The position numbers and the translations under genes are program-made. This document shows, in pieces, positions 36,071 through 44,691 of a stretch of DNA of 64,000 nt (within the stretch, counting starts at the first letter, position 1; the number at the start of each line of letters is the position of its first letter). The notes under the pieces are model-generated. The model worked only from the letters and a program-made list of their open reading frames with translations. It had not been told where the DNA came from and did not search any database. Origin of the DNA: Liquorilactobacillus oeni DSM 19972. Its GTDB lineage: Bacteria; Bacillota; Bacilli; Lactobacillales; Lactobacillaceae. The stretch lies in assembly GCF_001436275.1 (NCBI RefSeq), contig NZ_AZEH01000034.1:1-64000 (forward strand), given 5' to 3'.

Positions 36071-37285
36071 CTATTCTACTTTTTCAAGAGGTAAGACTTG
36101 CTGTAGTTGCGATAATGTAGGCTTCATTTTAAGAATATTACGCAAGTGATTAAGGTTTACCTTAGAATTCCAAGAAAGGATTCCTTGAATAATTCCACTG
36201 TCGTCAAAATAATAAACTATACTTTTTTCCGCCGCACCCGGCAGTTTCTCACTGTACATCTGCATTTTAGAACTGAGATGGCCAATTGCATCCCACGAAA
36301 TATCAAAAACCCAGCTATAAAACGACGGTGTGTAATCATACACGACCTCTTCACCAGCCATGGCTCTGCCTGCAATCAACCCTGATTTAACTGCATGGTT
36401 AACATGTGCAGAACTTTGACGCCCCAATATTTTATCAGGATATGAAATAATATCTCCAGCAGCCCAAATATCAGGAGCAGAAGTATGCAGGTGTTCATCA
36501 ACAATGATTCCGAATTTATCAGAAGATAGTCCAGCATTTTCACCCAAACTGTGATCGGTGTTTGCTCCTATACCTAAGACAAGCCCATCGCCTTCTAAAA
36601 TCTGCCCATCACTAAAGTAAAGTTTCACTGTTTGTCCATCAACTTCATATTTTTGTGCGTGTTTATTGACTAGGATATTAATTCCCTCATCAAGGTATTT
36701 TTGCTGATACTGACTGCTCAGATAATCCGGAAAACGCTCATCATAAATTTTTTGCCCACTAATTATCAAAGACACTTTTGTTTCGTTTTGAATTAAACCA
36801 GCTGCAATTTCACTGCCGACGTAACCACTACCGACAACTATAATATGCTTTTGTTTCCCACTAAGAGCCTTGATTTTTCTGTAGTCTGCTTTTGACCTTA
36901 GAGCAACTACCAAATCACTTTCTGGTCCTGGGATACGTTGTGCTTGGCTTCCAGTTGCCAGAAGCAGCTTATCATAACGGAAGTGTTCTCCGTTTGTAGT
37001 CACTACAGAATGCGCCGTGGGGTCGAGGGCTGTAACTTTTTTACTCAGAAATATTTTGACGTTATTTTTTTCAGCCGTTTTAAGATCTGTATCTTTTTCC
37101 TTAAATTCTTCATCTACCCATAATTTTTTACTCAAAGCCGGGCGAGCATAAGGCGCATCATTATCTGCCGAAATAATTGCAATTGTCCCCTTGCTATCCG
37201 TTTTACGGATACCTGTTGCGGCCTTATCCGCTGCCATGCCGCCACCAATCAAAAGATAGTTAAAATGGTTATTTTCTTGAGTCAT
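36071..37285 (-). CDS. FAD/NAD(P)-dependent oxidoreductase (ferredoxin/rubredoxin reductase or AIF-like)
   Basis: 404 residues from the ATG at 37285, preceded by GAAGGA at about 8 bp. There are two Rossmann motifs: LLIGGGMAADKAATGIR for FAD and IIVVGSGYVGSEIAAG for NAD(P)H. The FAD-contact motif IWAAGDI lies near residue 275. A C-terminal domain contains YDYTPSFYSWVFDISWDAIGH, as in AIF- and ferredoxin-reductase-like enzymes. No redox-active cysteine pair is seen, so it is not a disulfide reductase. Physiological partner unknown. Transcribed divergently from nrdI. Confidence 0.8.
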   Translation of the reverse strand: MTQENNHFNYLLIGGGMAADKAATGIRKTDSKGTIAIISADNDAPYARPALSKKLWVDEEFKEKDTDLKTAEKNNVKIFLSKKVTALDPTAHSVVTTNGEHFRYDKLLLATGSQAQRIPGPESDLVVALRSKADYRKIKALSGKQKHIIVVGSGYVGSEIAAGLIQNETKVSLIISGQKIYDERFPDYLSSQYQQKYLDEGINILVNKHAQKYEVDGQTVKLYFSDGQILEGDGLVLGIGANTDHSLGENAGLSSDKFGIIVDEHLHTSAPDIWAAGDIISYPDKILGRQSSAHVNHAVKSGLIAGRAMAGEEVVYDYTPSFYSWVFDISWDAIGHLSSKMQMYSEKLPGAAEKSIVYYFDDSGIIQGILSWNSKVNLNHLRNILKMKPTLSQLQQVLPLEKVE

Positions 37286-37476
37286 ATACTGTATCCTTCT
37301 TTCCAATGCTTTTTAAATTAAATTTAGTTTATAATCGTTTTTATAAAAAAACATTACAACATTGATTATAAAATAAGTATTACGTAAACTTAAAAAAGTT
37401 GCTCATAACTTCTTTAAGGGCTGCTTTTTCAAGTTCAGATACACTGTACTTAATTAAGTTTGCACTACTCAAGTCA

Positions 37477-37524
37477 AAGCAGCTTATTGTGTATTCATCC
37501 AATGCGTAATACTATATATTGTAG
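37477..37524 (+). promoter_or_regulatory. Paired NrdR-like boxes before nrdI
   Basis: ATACTATATATTGTAG (37509-37524) matches the NrdR box ACACWATATMTTGTGT in about 13 of 16 positions. A weaker second box ends TTATTGTGT at 37492, exactly 32 bp upstream, the spacing expected for NrdR pairs. Confidence 0.5.
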
Positions 37525-37584
37525 AAAAATAGGAAGTAGAAGAAGTTTAGTTAGTCCTAATTAAGTTTTTAAGGAGATAGCAAA

Positions 37585-38082
37585 GTGGCAACTGAAAAGT
37601 GTTCAACAAAGCCTTTACAAATTTTATATACCAGTATTGAAGGCAACACGCGTTCCTTTGTAACTAAATTAGAAGCGTACGCAAAACAAAGACATATGGA
37701 AAACCCCGAAGAAAGATTGGTTAAACTCACTGAAATATCTGAAGCAAGCGGTGAAGTAGAAATCGCTGAACCTTTTGCTGTCTTTGTCCCAACCTACCTT
37801 GGCGGCGGAAACGGCATTGATAATGGAAATAATGAGATTATGACCACCGAACTGCGTGACACGCTTGAAGACTTTGATAATTATAAGAACTGTTATGGTG
37901 TTATCGGCAGCGGCAACAGAAATTTTAATGCACAATTTGGTCTGACAGCTAAACAATATGCACAGCAATTCAGTTTTCCATTGATCGACCTTTTTGAATT
38001 ACGAGGAACCTCAAAAGATGTTGAACGCATTTATGCACGCTTAAATACCTATCAAACACGTTTCGAAAAGCAAATTAAATAA
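37585..38082 (+). CDS. nrdI: Flavodoxin-like ribonucleotide reductase activator NrdI
   Basis: 165 residues from a GTG at 37585 with AAGGAGATAG upstream. ILYTSIEGNTRSFVTKL forms the FMN phosphate loop; FVPTYLGGGNGIDNGNNEIMT and GVIGSGNRNFNAQFGLTAKQYA are characteristic of NrdI. It supplies oxidant for assembly of the dimanganese-tyrosyl cofactor of class Ib ribonucleotide reductase. The nrdE/nrdF genes are not adjacent, which is common in lactobacilli. NrdR-like boxes precede it. Confidence 0.9.
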   Translation: MATEKCSTKPLQILYTSIEGNTRSFVTKLEAYAKQRHMENPEERLVKLTEISEASGEVEIAEPFAVFVPTYLGGGNGIDNGNNEIMTTELRDTLEDFDNYKNCYGVIGSGNRNFNAQFGLTAKQYAQQFSFPLIDLFELRGTSKDVERIYARLNTYQTRFEKQIK

Positions 38083-38171
38083 GCGCTAAAACTAATAAAA
38101 ATGCGTTTTTGTACTCGAAGTATTATATTAATGTATAATGAAAGCTGAAAAAATCATTAAGGATGAAAAAT

Positions 38172-39161
38172 ATGAATATTGTAAATGAATCTAGTACTTT
38201 ACTAGAAGACATGATAGAGGGGATTGAATGGGCATACCCTTCTTTAAAAAGAGTTGCAAACACTCATGGCTTTTGCGAACGAGGCTTAAATATTGACCAA
38301 GTCCCCTTAATCTCAGGCGGAGGAAGTGGCCATGAGCCATCTGATTGGGGATTTATCGGCCCAGGAATGCTGAGTGGAATAATTATGGGTAATATTTTTA
38401 CTCCGCCAACAGCTGATGAAATTATTGATTTTGTAAGTCAGCTAACTTCCCAAAAGCGTGCCTTTTTCATTGTTAAAAATTTTGAAGCCGACGTTACTTC
38501 GTTCAAAGAAGCAAAAAAGAAGCTTGAACTGAACGGCTGGCAAATTGGAATGTGTATTGTTGCAGATGACGTTTCAGTAGAAAATATTTCTCTAAAAAAA
38601 AGGCAGCGTGGTGTTGCAGGAACCGTCTTTTTTCACAAAATACTCGGATACTATGCTCAAAACGGAGCTTCCATTGAAAAATTGCAGGAAATATCTAGTG
38701 CTTTGTTACCGGAAGTCAAGACGATCGGCGTCGCATTCAACGGCTCACATCTTCCTTGGACTAAAAAAAGGACATTTTCACTTAAAGAGGGTGAAATTTA
38801 TTATGGGACAGGGATTCACGGAGAACCAGGCTATCGCAAAGAAACGTTTAAATCTTCTGAACTGCTTGCACGTGAACTAATCAGCAAATTGAAACTAAAC
38901 TTCAGGTGGACCCCTAAAGATAAATATGCACTTTTAATAAATTCTTTAGGAGGAATTACTTTAATGGAAAATATGATTTTTAATAATGATGTTCGTCAAC
39001 TGTTGAAAATTAATAAATTGGAAGTAGTTTATGATAAAGTCGGTGGTTTTATGACTTCAAACGGTATGAACGGAATTTCATTAAGTTTATTTCACATTGC
39101 CAATGAAGAGTGGGAAGATGCTTTGAAAACTGCAGTCAAAGCGCCCAGTTGGTTCAACTAA
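38172..39161 (+). CDS. dhaQ: DhaK-like coactivator DhaQ
   Basis: 329 residues, a diverged DhaK paralogue. It keeps SGGGSGHEPSDWGFIGPGMLSG and the substrate-binding histidine motif GTGIHGEPGY. It differs more from E. coli-type DhaK than the second copy at 40160. In L. lactis DhaQ binds dihydroxyacetone and activates the TetR-family regulator DhaS without kinase activity. The ATG at 38172 is preferred because AAGG lies about 9 bp upstream; one at 38163 is too close. Its 3' end overlaps the convergent dhaS by 8 bp. Confidence 0.83.
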   Translation: MNIVNESSTLLEDMIEGIEWAYPSLKRVANTHGFCERGLNIDQVPLISGGGSGHEPSDWGFIGPGMLSGIIMGNIFTPPTADEIIDFVSQLTSQKRAFFIVKNFEADVTSFKEAKKKLELNGWQIGMCIVADDVSVENISLKKRQRGVAGTVFFHKILGYYAQNGASIEKLQEISSALLPEVKTIGVAFNGSHLPWTKKRTFSLKEGEIYYGTGIHGEPGYRKETFKSSELLARELISKLKLNFRWTPKDKYALLINSLGGITLMENMIFNNDVRQLLKINKLEVVYDKVGGFMTSNGMNGISLSLFHIANEEWEDALKTAVKAPSWFN

Positions 39162-39684
39162 GTTTAGCAATCGTTAAATCAAGCGCCTTGATTGCCTTAT
39201 CCGTTAGCAATTCATAATCATCTGGATGGTTTATTAAAAAATTATGCGTCAAAAGTTGGCTGATTCCCAGAGACATTACGTGTATTAACGCAACTTCAGG
39301 CGAATCAGGCTGAAATTTATTTTTTACAATTAACTGAACTGTTAAGTAGCTTAAATGCTCAGCCATAGCGTTTGTCATATCAAACTCATTTTGTTCTCTG
39401 ATACATTTCGTATAAAAACGCCAATTAGCACTGAGATCAAAAAAGGTGAGCTTAATAATGTCTTCCCAAGGAAGATACTCTATATTATTGTCTATCAGTT
39501 CTTCAAGACTATCATTGACTACCCACTCTAATAAATCATATTTATCTTTAAAATAGTCATAGAAAGTTTGTCGTCTAACTTCGGCCCGTTTCATAATAAG
39601 TGTGATCGAAACCCGTTTAAACCCCTTGTCTTCGACTAATCCCTGAAAAGAATCAGCAATTTTCTTCTTTAGAATATAAGACAT
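39154..39684 (-). CDS. dhaS: TetR-family dihydroxyacetone-responsive activator DhaS
   Basis: 176 residues. The N-terminal helix-turn-helix reads VSITLIMKRAEVRRQTFYDYFKDKYDLLEWV, and the all-helical C-terminal domain fits DhaS-type TetR proteins. In L. lactis DhaS with DhaQ-dihydroxyacetone switches on dhaKLM. Here it is convergent with dhaQ, overlapping by 8 bp, rather than in one transcript with it. A sequence resembling the L. lactis DhaS operator lies before dhaK. Confidence 0.85.
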   Translation of the reverse strand: MSYILKKKIADSFQGLVEDKGFKRVSITLIMKRAEVRRQTFYDYFKDKYDLLEWVVNDSLEELIDNNIEYLPWEDIIKLTFFDLSANWRFYTKCIREQNEFDMTNAMAEHLSYLTVQLIVKNKFQPDSPEVALIHVMSLGISQLLTHNFLINHPDDYELLTDKAIKALDLTIAKLS

Positions 39685-39806
39685 AGTTTAACCTCTTCAC
39701 CCACATTAATTACTTTTTTATTTCTACGTTAATTTCCACTTCATGTTTTAATAGTTCACGTTAAAATTATATCATAATGCCTTTAAAAACTTTAAACTTA
39801 CTTTTA

Positions 39807-39988
39807 GAGACTGGGTCAAAACTTATGCTTTGGCTCAGTTTTTGTAATCCCTTGCAGTTTCCATATTAACATGTTTTAGTGGTCAGATTTTTCCGTTTGA
39901 CCACGAATTACTCATAATTAAATTCAAACCATATTCGTAATTCGTAGTTAATGCTCAAAGCCTAACTACTATTGGTATACCTTCTTTT
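39807..39988 (+). repeat. Dispersed two-module intergenic repeat, copy E (full length)
   Basis: Hairpin ACTGGGTCAAAACTTATG.TTTGGCTCAGT with T-run, then CTTGCAG, TTAACATGTTTTAGTGGTC, and a long imperfect palindrome with CACGAATTACTCAT and TTCGTAATTCGTAGTTAA, ending CTATTGGTATACC. Confidence 0.88.
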
Positions 39989-40021
39989 TAATTTATCTAC
40001 ATATACAATTTTTAAGTAATT

Positions 40022-40043
40022 GTACAGATTGTAATAATTGTCC
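40022..40043. promoter_or_regulatory. Putative DhaS operator before dhaK
   Basis: On the minus strand it reads GGACAATT, six bases, ATCTGTAC. I recall the L. lactis DhaS site as GGACACAT-N6-ATTTGTCC; each half agrees in 6 of 8 positions and the spacer is identical. A flanking inverted repeat AATTGTAC/GTACAATT (40018 and 40044) encloses it. Confidence 0.55.
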
Positions 40044-40159
40044 GTACAATTTGAAAACGAATTCATTTACAATGATAACTGTTGAGAAAAAAGATCCACA
40101 ACTACATAATATGCATAATTCAGCTGATTATTTGAGTTACGTATGAAAGGAAGAACATA

Positions 40160-41152
40160 ATGAAAAAAATTATTAATAATGTTGAAAATATTGCTGCAGA
40201 AATGGTCAGCGGTTTTGTAAAAACAAACCCAGCCAAATTTAAACAGTTACCCGAAACTTTAGCTGTTGCTCGAGTTGATGATGATTTTGTTAACGGTACC
40301 AATGTAGGCATTGTCTCTGGAGGAGGCAGCGGACATGAACCACTGCATCTCGGTTATGTTGGAAAAGGCATGCTGAGTGCCGCAATCGCCGGGCAAGTTA
40401 ACACTTCACCCACTCCTGACCAAATATATAAGGCTATTAAATATGCAGATAAGGGAAAAGGGGTTCTCTTAATCGTAAAGAATTACGCAGGTGATGTCAT
40501 GAACTTTGATATGGCCAAAGAATTAGCCGAATTCGATGATATTACTGTTAAAACAATCATTGTTAATGATGATATTTCAGTAGAAGATGCTGAAGATACT
40601 CAAGGAAAACGCGGAGTTGCAGGAACAGTATTAGTCGAAAAAATATGTGGTGCAGCAGCACAAAATGGAATGGATTTAAACTCCTTGGCTGAATTAGGAC
40701 AAAAGGTCATTGACAATACTAAAACAATTGGGCTTGCATTGAGTGCCGCTACTGTACCGGCAGTGGGACATCCAGGTTTTAAACTTGCCGAAGATGAAAT
40801 GGAATATGGCGTCGGCATTCATAATGAACGTGGCTATGCAACTGAAAAACTTGCTCCTTCTGCTGTTATTGCAAATGAGCTAGTCAACAGAATTATGAAA
40901 GCCTTTGGGAGTACGAATGGTGAATTCGCAATTTTAGTCAATGGTCTTGGTGCAACTCCGCTAATGGAACAATATATCTTTGCAAACGATGTAGTTAATA
41001 AATTAAATGAATTAAACATTAAAATAAGTTTTGCAAAAGTCGGTAATATGGTAACAGCAATTGATATGCATGGTATCTCATTAACAATCACAAAGTTAGA
41101 AAATGACTGGAAAAGCTACCTTAGACAAGATGCACAAACTGTTGCATGGTAA
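40160..41152 (+). CDS. dhaK: Dihydroxyacetone kinase subunit DhaK
   Basis: 330 residues. SGGGSGHEPLHLGYVG (His59), NYAGDVMNFDMA (Asp112) and GVGIHNERGY with His221, the residue that binds dihydroxyacetone covalently, are all in place. It phosphorylates dihydroxyacetone with DhaL-ADP and DhaM. AAAGGAAG lies about 10 bp before the ATG. dhaL follows closely. The pair takes the product of glycerol dehydrogenase (gldA downstream) into glycolysis. Confidence 0.93.
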   Translation: MKKIINNVENIAAEMVSGFVKTNPAKFKQLPETLAVARVDDDFVNGTNVGIVSGGGSGHEPLHLGYVGKGMLSAAIAGQVNTSPTPDQIYKAIKYADKGKGVLLIVKNYAGDVMNFDMAKELAEFDDITVKTIIVNDDISVEDAEDTQGKRGVAGTVLVEKICGAAAQNGMDLNSLAELGQKVIDNTKTIGLALSAATVPAVGHPGFKLAEDEMEYGVGIHNERGYATEKLAPSAVIANELVNRIMKAFGSTNGEFAILVNGLGATPLMEQYIFANDVVNKLNELNIKISFAKVGNMVTAIDMHGISLTITKLENDWKSYLRQDAQTVAW

Positions 41153-41179
41153 AAAAGTAAAGTGGAGGAAATTTTGAAG

Positions 41180-41773
41180 ATGGAATTATCAACAGAAAAA
41201 ACAATTGATTGGATAGAGCGCTGGGTTGAATATATAAAACAAAATGTCACTGCGTTAAATGAACTCGATACTGCCATTGGTGATGGTGATCATGGCACTA
41301 ATTTAAATAGAGGTACACAAGCAGTCAAAAAAGCTCTAGCAGAAGAAAAACCCCAAACTCTTCCATTAGTATATCGTACTACAGCAATGGCATTAGTCAG
41401 TACCATCGGTGGCGCTTCCGGAGCACTTTTTGGCACAGCCTTCTTAACTATGGCCCGCCTCAGCAAGGATGGAGAAACCAAACTTGAAACTCTTCTTCTA
41501 GAAGCAAATGAAGCGATGAAAAAGCGTGGGAAATCTGATGTCGGGATGAAAACTTTGATAGATCTATGGGATCCTGCAACAAAAGCCTTTCGTGACCATA
41601 AGTTGACACGTTCTTATATTCAAAATTGTGTTGATAAAACGAAAAATATGAAAGCATCCAAAGGACGTTCCAGTTATCTCCGGGAACGTTCAATCGGTCA
41701 CATCGACCCCGTAGCAAAATCAAGTTCTTACCTTTTTATTGCTCTTTTAGAAGTACTCGAAGAAGATAAATAA
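41180..41773 (+). CDS. dhaL: Dihydroxyacetone kinase ADP-binding subunit DhaL
   Basis: About 197 residues. DTAIGDGDHGTNLNRG holds the Mg-ADP-binding aspartates, and GGASGALFGTAFL plus GRSSYLRERSIGHIDPVAKSSSYLF match PTS-type DhaL. The start could be the ATG at 41180 or a TTG at 41174; GGAGG is at 41164-41168. DhaM, the PTS phosphate donor that recharges DhaL-ADP, is not downstream, which is unusual because dhaKLM is normally one operon. Confidence 0.9.
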   Translation: MELSTEKTIDWIERWVEYIKQNVTALNELDTAIGDGDHGTNLNRGTQAVKKALAEEKPQTLPLVYRTTAMALVSTIGGASGALFGTAFLTMARLSKDGETKLETLLLEANEAMKKRGKSDVGMKTLIDLWDPATKAFRDHKLTRSYIQNCVDKTKNMKASKGRSSYLRERSIGHIDPVAKSSSYLFIALLEVLEEDK

Positions 41774-41815
41774 TTATTAACCAGTTAAGCAGCAAGTTAT
41801 TAAACCATTAATTTC

Positions 41816-42005
41816 AAAGAGGAACTAGGTCAAAAATTAGCTTTTGACCCAGTTTCTTCTTTTTTAAACTGAAATATGCAAACTAATGTGTTTTTAATAG
41901 TCCATCTTTTTCGTTTAACCGCAAAATGACTCATAATTAATCCAGGCTATATGCGCAATTTGCGATTAATGCTCAGGGCCTAATAACTATTGGCACACTT
42001 CCTTT
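41816..42005 (+). repeat. Dispersed two-module intergenic repeat, copy F (near full length)
   Basis: Hairpin GAAACTAGGTC-type stem (GAGGAACTAGGTCAAAAATTAG / CTTTTGACCCAGTTTC) with T-run, then AATGTGTTTTTAATAGTC, the long arm with CAAAATGACTCATAATTAA and GCAATTTGCGATTAATGC, ending CTATTGGCACACTTCC. Confidence 0.85.
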
Positions 42006-42176
42006 AATTTTTATAAAAATTTTTCAGATGTAATTCATTTAATATCAATTTTTGTCCTTTTAACAAAGAAGCCGAATACACCGCTCCTAGGGACTTTAAG
42101 AAATCAATACCACCCCCTATTGTTATTATTTAACATTCGGTTTTTAATAAAGCGGACAAATATCCAAAAGTGAACG

Positions 42177-42218
42177 TTGTTTAAAGGAAGCGTTTTCTGT
42201 ATTATGAAAGCGTAATCA
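42177..42218 (+). promoter_or_regulatory. gldA promoter with two cre-like sites
   Basis: TTGTTT (42177), 17-bp spacer, TATTAT (42200). GGAAGCGTTTTCT fills the spacer; TGAAAGCGTAATCA (42205-42218) matches the cre consensus TGWAANCGNTNWCA in 13 of 14 positions at the start site. This predicts CcpA repression. Confidence 0.65.
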
Positions 42219-42233
42219 AAAGGAGGAATTATA

Positions 42234-43388
42234 ATGACAAGCAGCAAAGAGTTTAAGTGGTTCGGCAGCCCAGATCATTATGTCCAAGGAAAAAATATCT
42301 TGCTGAATAGTGCAGATATTCTGAAACCTTACGGAAGTAAATTTTTACTATTGGCGGATAAAGATGTTTATAAAGCAGCCGGTAAAAAGTTTCAGGATTA
42401 TTTAACGGAAAATGGTTTTACAGTTGCTTATACTGAATTCAATGGTGAATCTTCACTTGAAGAAATTGACCGTGTCACAAAAATTGCAAAGGACAAGTCT
42501 AGTGATGTGATTATCGGCTTGGGAGGCGGTAAAACCCTTGATACCTCCAAAGGCGTTGCAAATGCTTTAGATATTTCAAATATAATCTGTCCCTCCGCTG
42601 CTTCTTGCGATGCCTCATGTATTAAATTGTCTATCATCTACACAGAAGATCATGAATTCGTCAAATATCTCTTTTATGCACATCATCCAATCTTAATCAT
42701 GGCAGATACTCAAGTAATTGCCCAAGCTCCTACCCGCACACTTTTAGCAGGTATCGGAGATGCCTTCTCTACGTACTATGAGGGACTTGAGGTTGCCAAA
42801 AGCCATGGCCATACTTTAGCTGGCGGACATCCTACAGATGCAGGGTTGGCCGTCGCAAGGCAATGTGCTGATACTTTGTGGAAATATTCATATCAAGCAC
42901 TTGAAGCCTCAGAAAATAATACCGTCACAACTGCCCTTGAAAAAGTTGTAGAAGCTAATATTTTACTTTCAGGACTAGGAGCTGAAGGTGCCGGATTAGC
43001 TGCTGCTCATTCAATTTATGATGGTTTCAGTGTTTTAAAGGGCGATCCTGATAAGTTCCGCCACGGAGAAGAAGTTGCTTTAGGAGTTATGATTCAGTTG
43101 GTTCTTATCGGAACACCACAAAAAGAACTGGACAAATTTATTGAATTCCTTCTGACTTGCGGTTTCCCATTGACAAAAAAGGAATTCCATCTTGACAAAG
43201 TTAGCCAAAGCGACCTAGAAGCATTTGCTAAAAAATCAACAGATAAAGGCGAAACAATCGAAAACATGTCTTTCAAAGTTTCACCAGAGATGATTCTAGA
43301 AGCATTAGACGGTGTTGATGCCGCTGTAACACGCTATAGAGAAACCCATTCAATTCATCCTGTATTTGTTGATAAAGTTTTTGGGTAA
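42234..43388 (+). CDS. gldA: Glycerol dehydrogenase
   Basis: A 384-residue iron/zinc-type alcohol dehydrogenase. Metal ligands Asp176 (GIGDAFSTYYE), His259 (AAHSIYDG) and His277 (FRHGEEVA) are present; GLGGGKTLDTSKGVA binds NAD and PSAASCDASC is the GldA signature region. It oxidises glycerol to dihydroxyacetone. AAAGGAGG lies 8 bp before the ATG. It stands between dhaKL and a terminator, with its own cre-controlled promoter, and forms the oxidative glycerol branch with DhaKL. Confidence 0.94.
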   Translation: MTSSKEFKWFGSPDHYVQGKNILLNSADILKPYGSKFLLLADKDVYKAAGKKFQDYLTENGFTVAYTEFNGESSLEEIDRVTKIAKDKSSDVIIGLGGGKTLDTSKGVANALDISNIICPSAASCDASCIKLSIIYTEDHEFVKYLFYAHHPILIMADTQVIAQAPTRTLLAGIGDAFSTYYEGLEVAKSHGHTLAGGHPTDAGLAVARQCADTLWKYSYQALEASENNTVTTALEKVVEANILLSGLGAEGAGLAAAHSIYDGFSVLKGDPDKFRHGEEVALGVMIQLVLIGTPQKELDKFIEFLLTCGFPLTKKEFHLDKVSQSDLEAFAKKSTDKGETIENMSFKVSPEMILEALDGVDAAVTRYRETHSIHPVFVDKVFG

Positions 43389-43407
43389 GTATATTCTTTG
43401 CTAGGTA

Positions 43408-43460
43408 TAAGTAGAAGTTATGACAAGTTATCTGCTGTGTCATAGCTTCTACTTATTTTT
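43408..43460 (+). terminator. Rho-independent terminator after gldA
   Basis: TAAGTAGAAGTTATGACA pairs with TGTCATAGCTTCTACTTA around a 12-nt loop, followed by TTTTT. A very strong stem. Confidence 0.9.
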
Positions 43461-43647
43461 AATTAACTTAATCTTTTTTTAGTTTTAGATTATTTTTTAT
43501 AGTTTAGTAAATTCTATTCACTTAATTTTTTATTTCTTGCTGCTTAGTTTTATTTAAGATTGTTAAAAAAGAAACAAGATAGCAGAATGTTTATACTGCT
43601 AAATAAAAAATGATATACTTGAATTAATTTGAAATGGAGGGATTGAC

Positions 43648-44406
43648 ATGAAAACAGTTGTAATAACCGGTGCTGCTTCAGGAATGGGATTAAGTGCAAC
43701 AAAATTATTTCTAGAAAAAAATTGGAACGTGATGTTGGCTGATTTTAATGACGAAGCTGGAAAAAAAGCTGTTAAAGAATTAACAAAGTCTTATCAAAAG
43801 GAGCATATTGCTTTCCAAAAAACAAATGTTGCTTCCGCTCAGTCAGTTAAAGAACTAAAAGCAGCAACTGCTAAAGTATTCGGTGCTGTTGATAGTGTAG
43901 TGAACAATGCCGGTATTTTTACTAAGGGTGCTTTGCATGAGGTTTCAGAAGAGGCTTGGGATCGAATCATGGCAGTAGACGTAAAATCTATTTTCTTAAT
44001 GACCAAGTACTTTGTTCCTGATATGATCCAGCAAAAGGCAGGTACAATTGTCAACACAGCCTCAATTTCAGGCTTAACCGGGGACTACAACATGGCCGCT
44101 TATAATGCTGCAAAGGGAGCAGTTGTAAATCTGGTACGTGCAATGGCACTTGATTATGGTAAATATAACATCCGTGTAAATAATGTTGCTCCCGGTCCCA
44201 CTAATACTCCAATGTTTCAGGCGAATCCGCCTCAGGTTATTAAACAATTTAAGGAAGCTAGTCCACTGGGCAGAATAGTAGAACCTGAAGAAATTGCAAA
44301 GGTCATCTACTTCCTTGCTTCTGAAGACTCCCACGCGATTACTGGTGAAAACATTCCAGTTTCAACTGGGTTTGAGATCTATAGTGGTCAACCTGTTCAA
44401 AACTAA
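43648..44406 (+). CDS. Short-chain dehydrogenase/reductase of unknown substrate
   Basis: 252 residues, classical SDR. The cofactor motif is TGAASGMG, then NNAG, with the catalytic Ser in NTASISG and YNAAK. Asp after the second strand (LADFND) suggests NAD(H) preference. GGAGG lies about 8 bp before the ATG. It is a single gene between the gldA terminator and a dispersed repeat. Acetoin/diacetyl reductase, 3-oxoacyl-ACP reductase-like or polyol dehydrogenase functions are all possible. Confidence 0.85.
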   Translation: MKTVVITGAASGMGLSATKLFLEKNWNVMLADFNDEAGKKAVKELTKSYQKEHIAFQKTNVASAQSVKELKAATAKVFGAVDSVVNNAGIFTKGALHEVSEEAWDRIMAVDVKSIFLMTKYFVPDMIQQKAGTIVNTASISGLTGDYNMAAYNAAKGAVVNLVRAMALDYGKYNIRVNNVAPGPTNTPMFQANPPQVIKQFKEASPLGRIVEPEEIAKVIYFLASEDSHAITGENIPVSTGFEIYSGQPVQN

Positions 44407-44489
44407 TGTTTCCGTTTAATATTCTTGAACAAGAGTTTTCATAATATAGGCTATTTTTTTAATATATTATAATTTAAATAAAGTAAAGA

Positions 44490-44615
44490 AAGAAAGGCTG
44501 AGTCAAAAGTTAACTTTTGGCCCAGCCTTTCTTTTTCAACCTGAAATATGCAAACTAACGTGTTTTAATAACCAATCTTTTTTGCTTAACAACTATTGAT
44601 ACACTATCTTCTTTG
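44490..44615 (+). repeat. Dispersed intergenic repeat, copy G (shortened)
   Basis: A strong hairpin, GAAAGGCTGAGTCAAAAG with CTTTTGGCCCAGCCTTTC and T-run, then AACTAACGTGTTTTAATA and a short arm ending CTATTGATACACT. The middle of the palindrome is lost. Confidence 0.8.
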
Positions 44616-44691
44616 TATTACCTTGCAATATTCACATTAAGCATTAGTATACTCAAATGGTCTGACATTTGTATTTAAAAACAACATCTAT

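Noticed and set aside
37400-37500. Hairpin GCTGCTTT/AAAGCAGC between the FAD reductase and nrdI
   Set aside because: It lies in a divergent promoter region without a U-tract; not enough to call a terminator or regulatory RNA.
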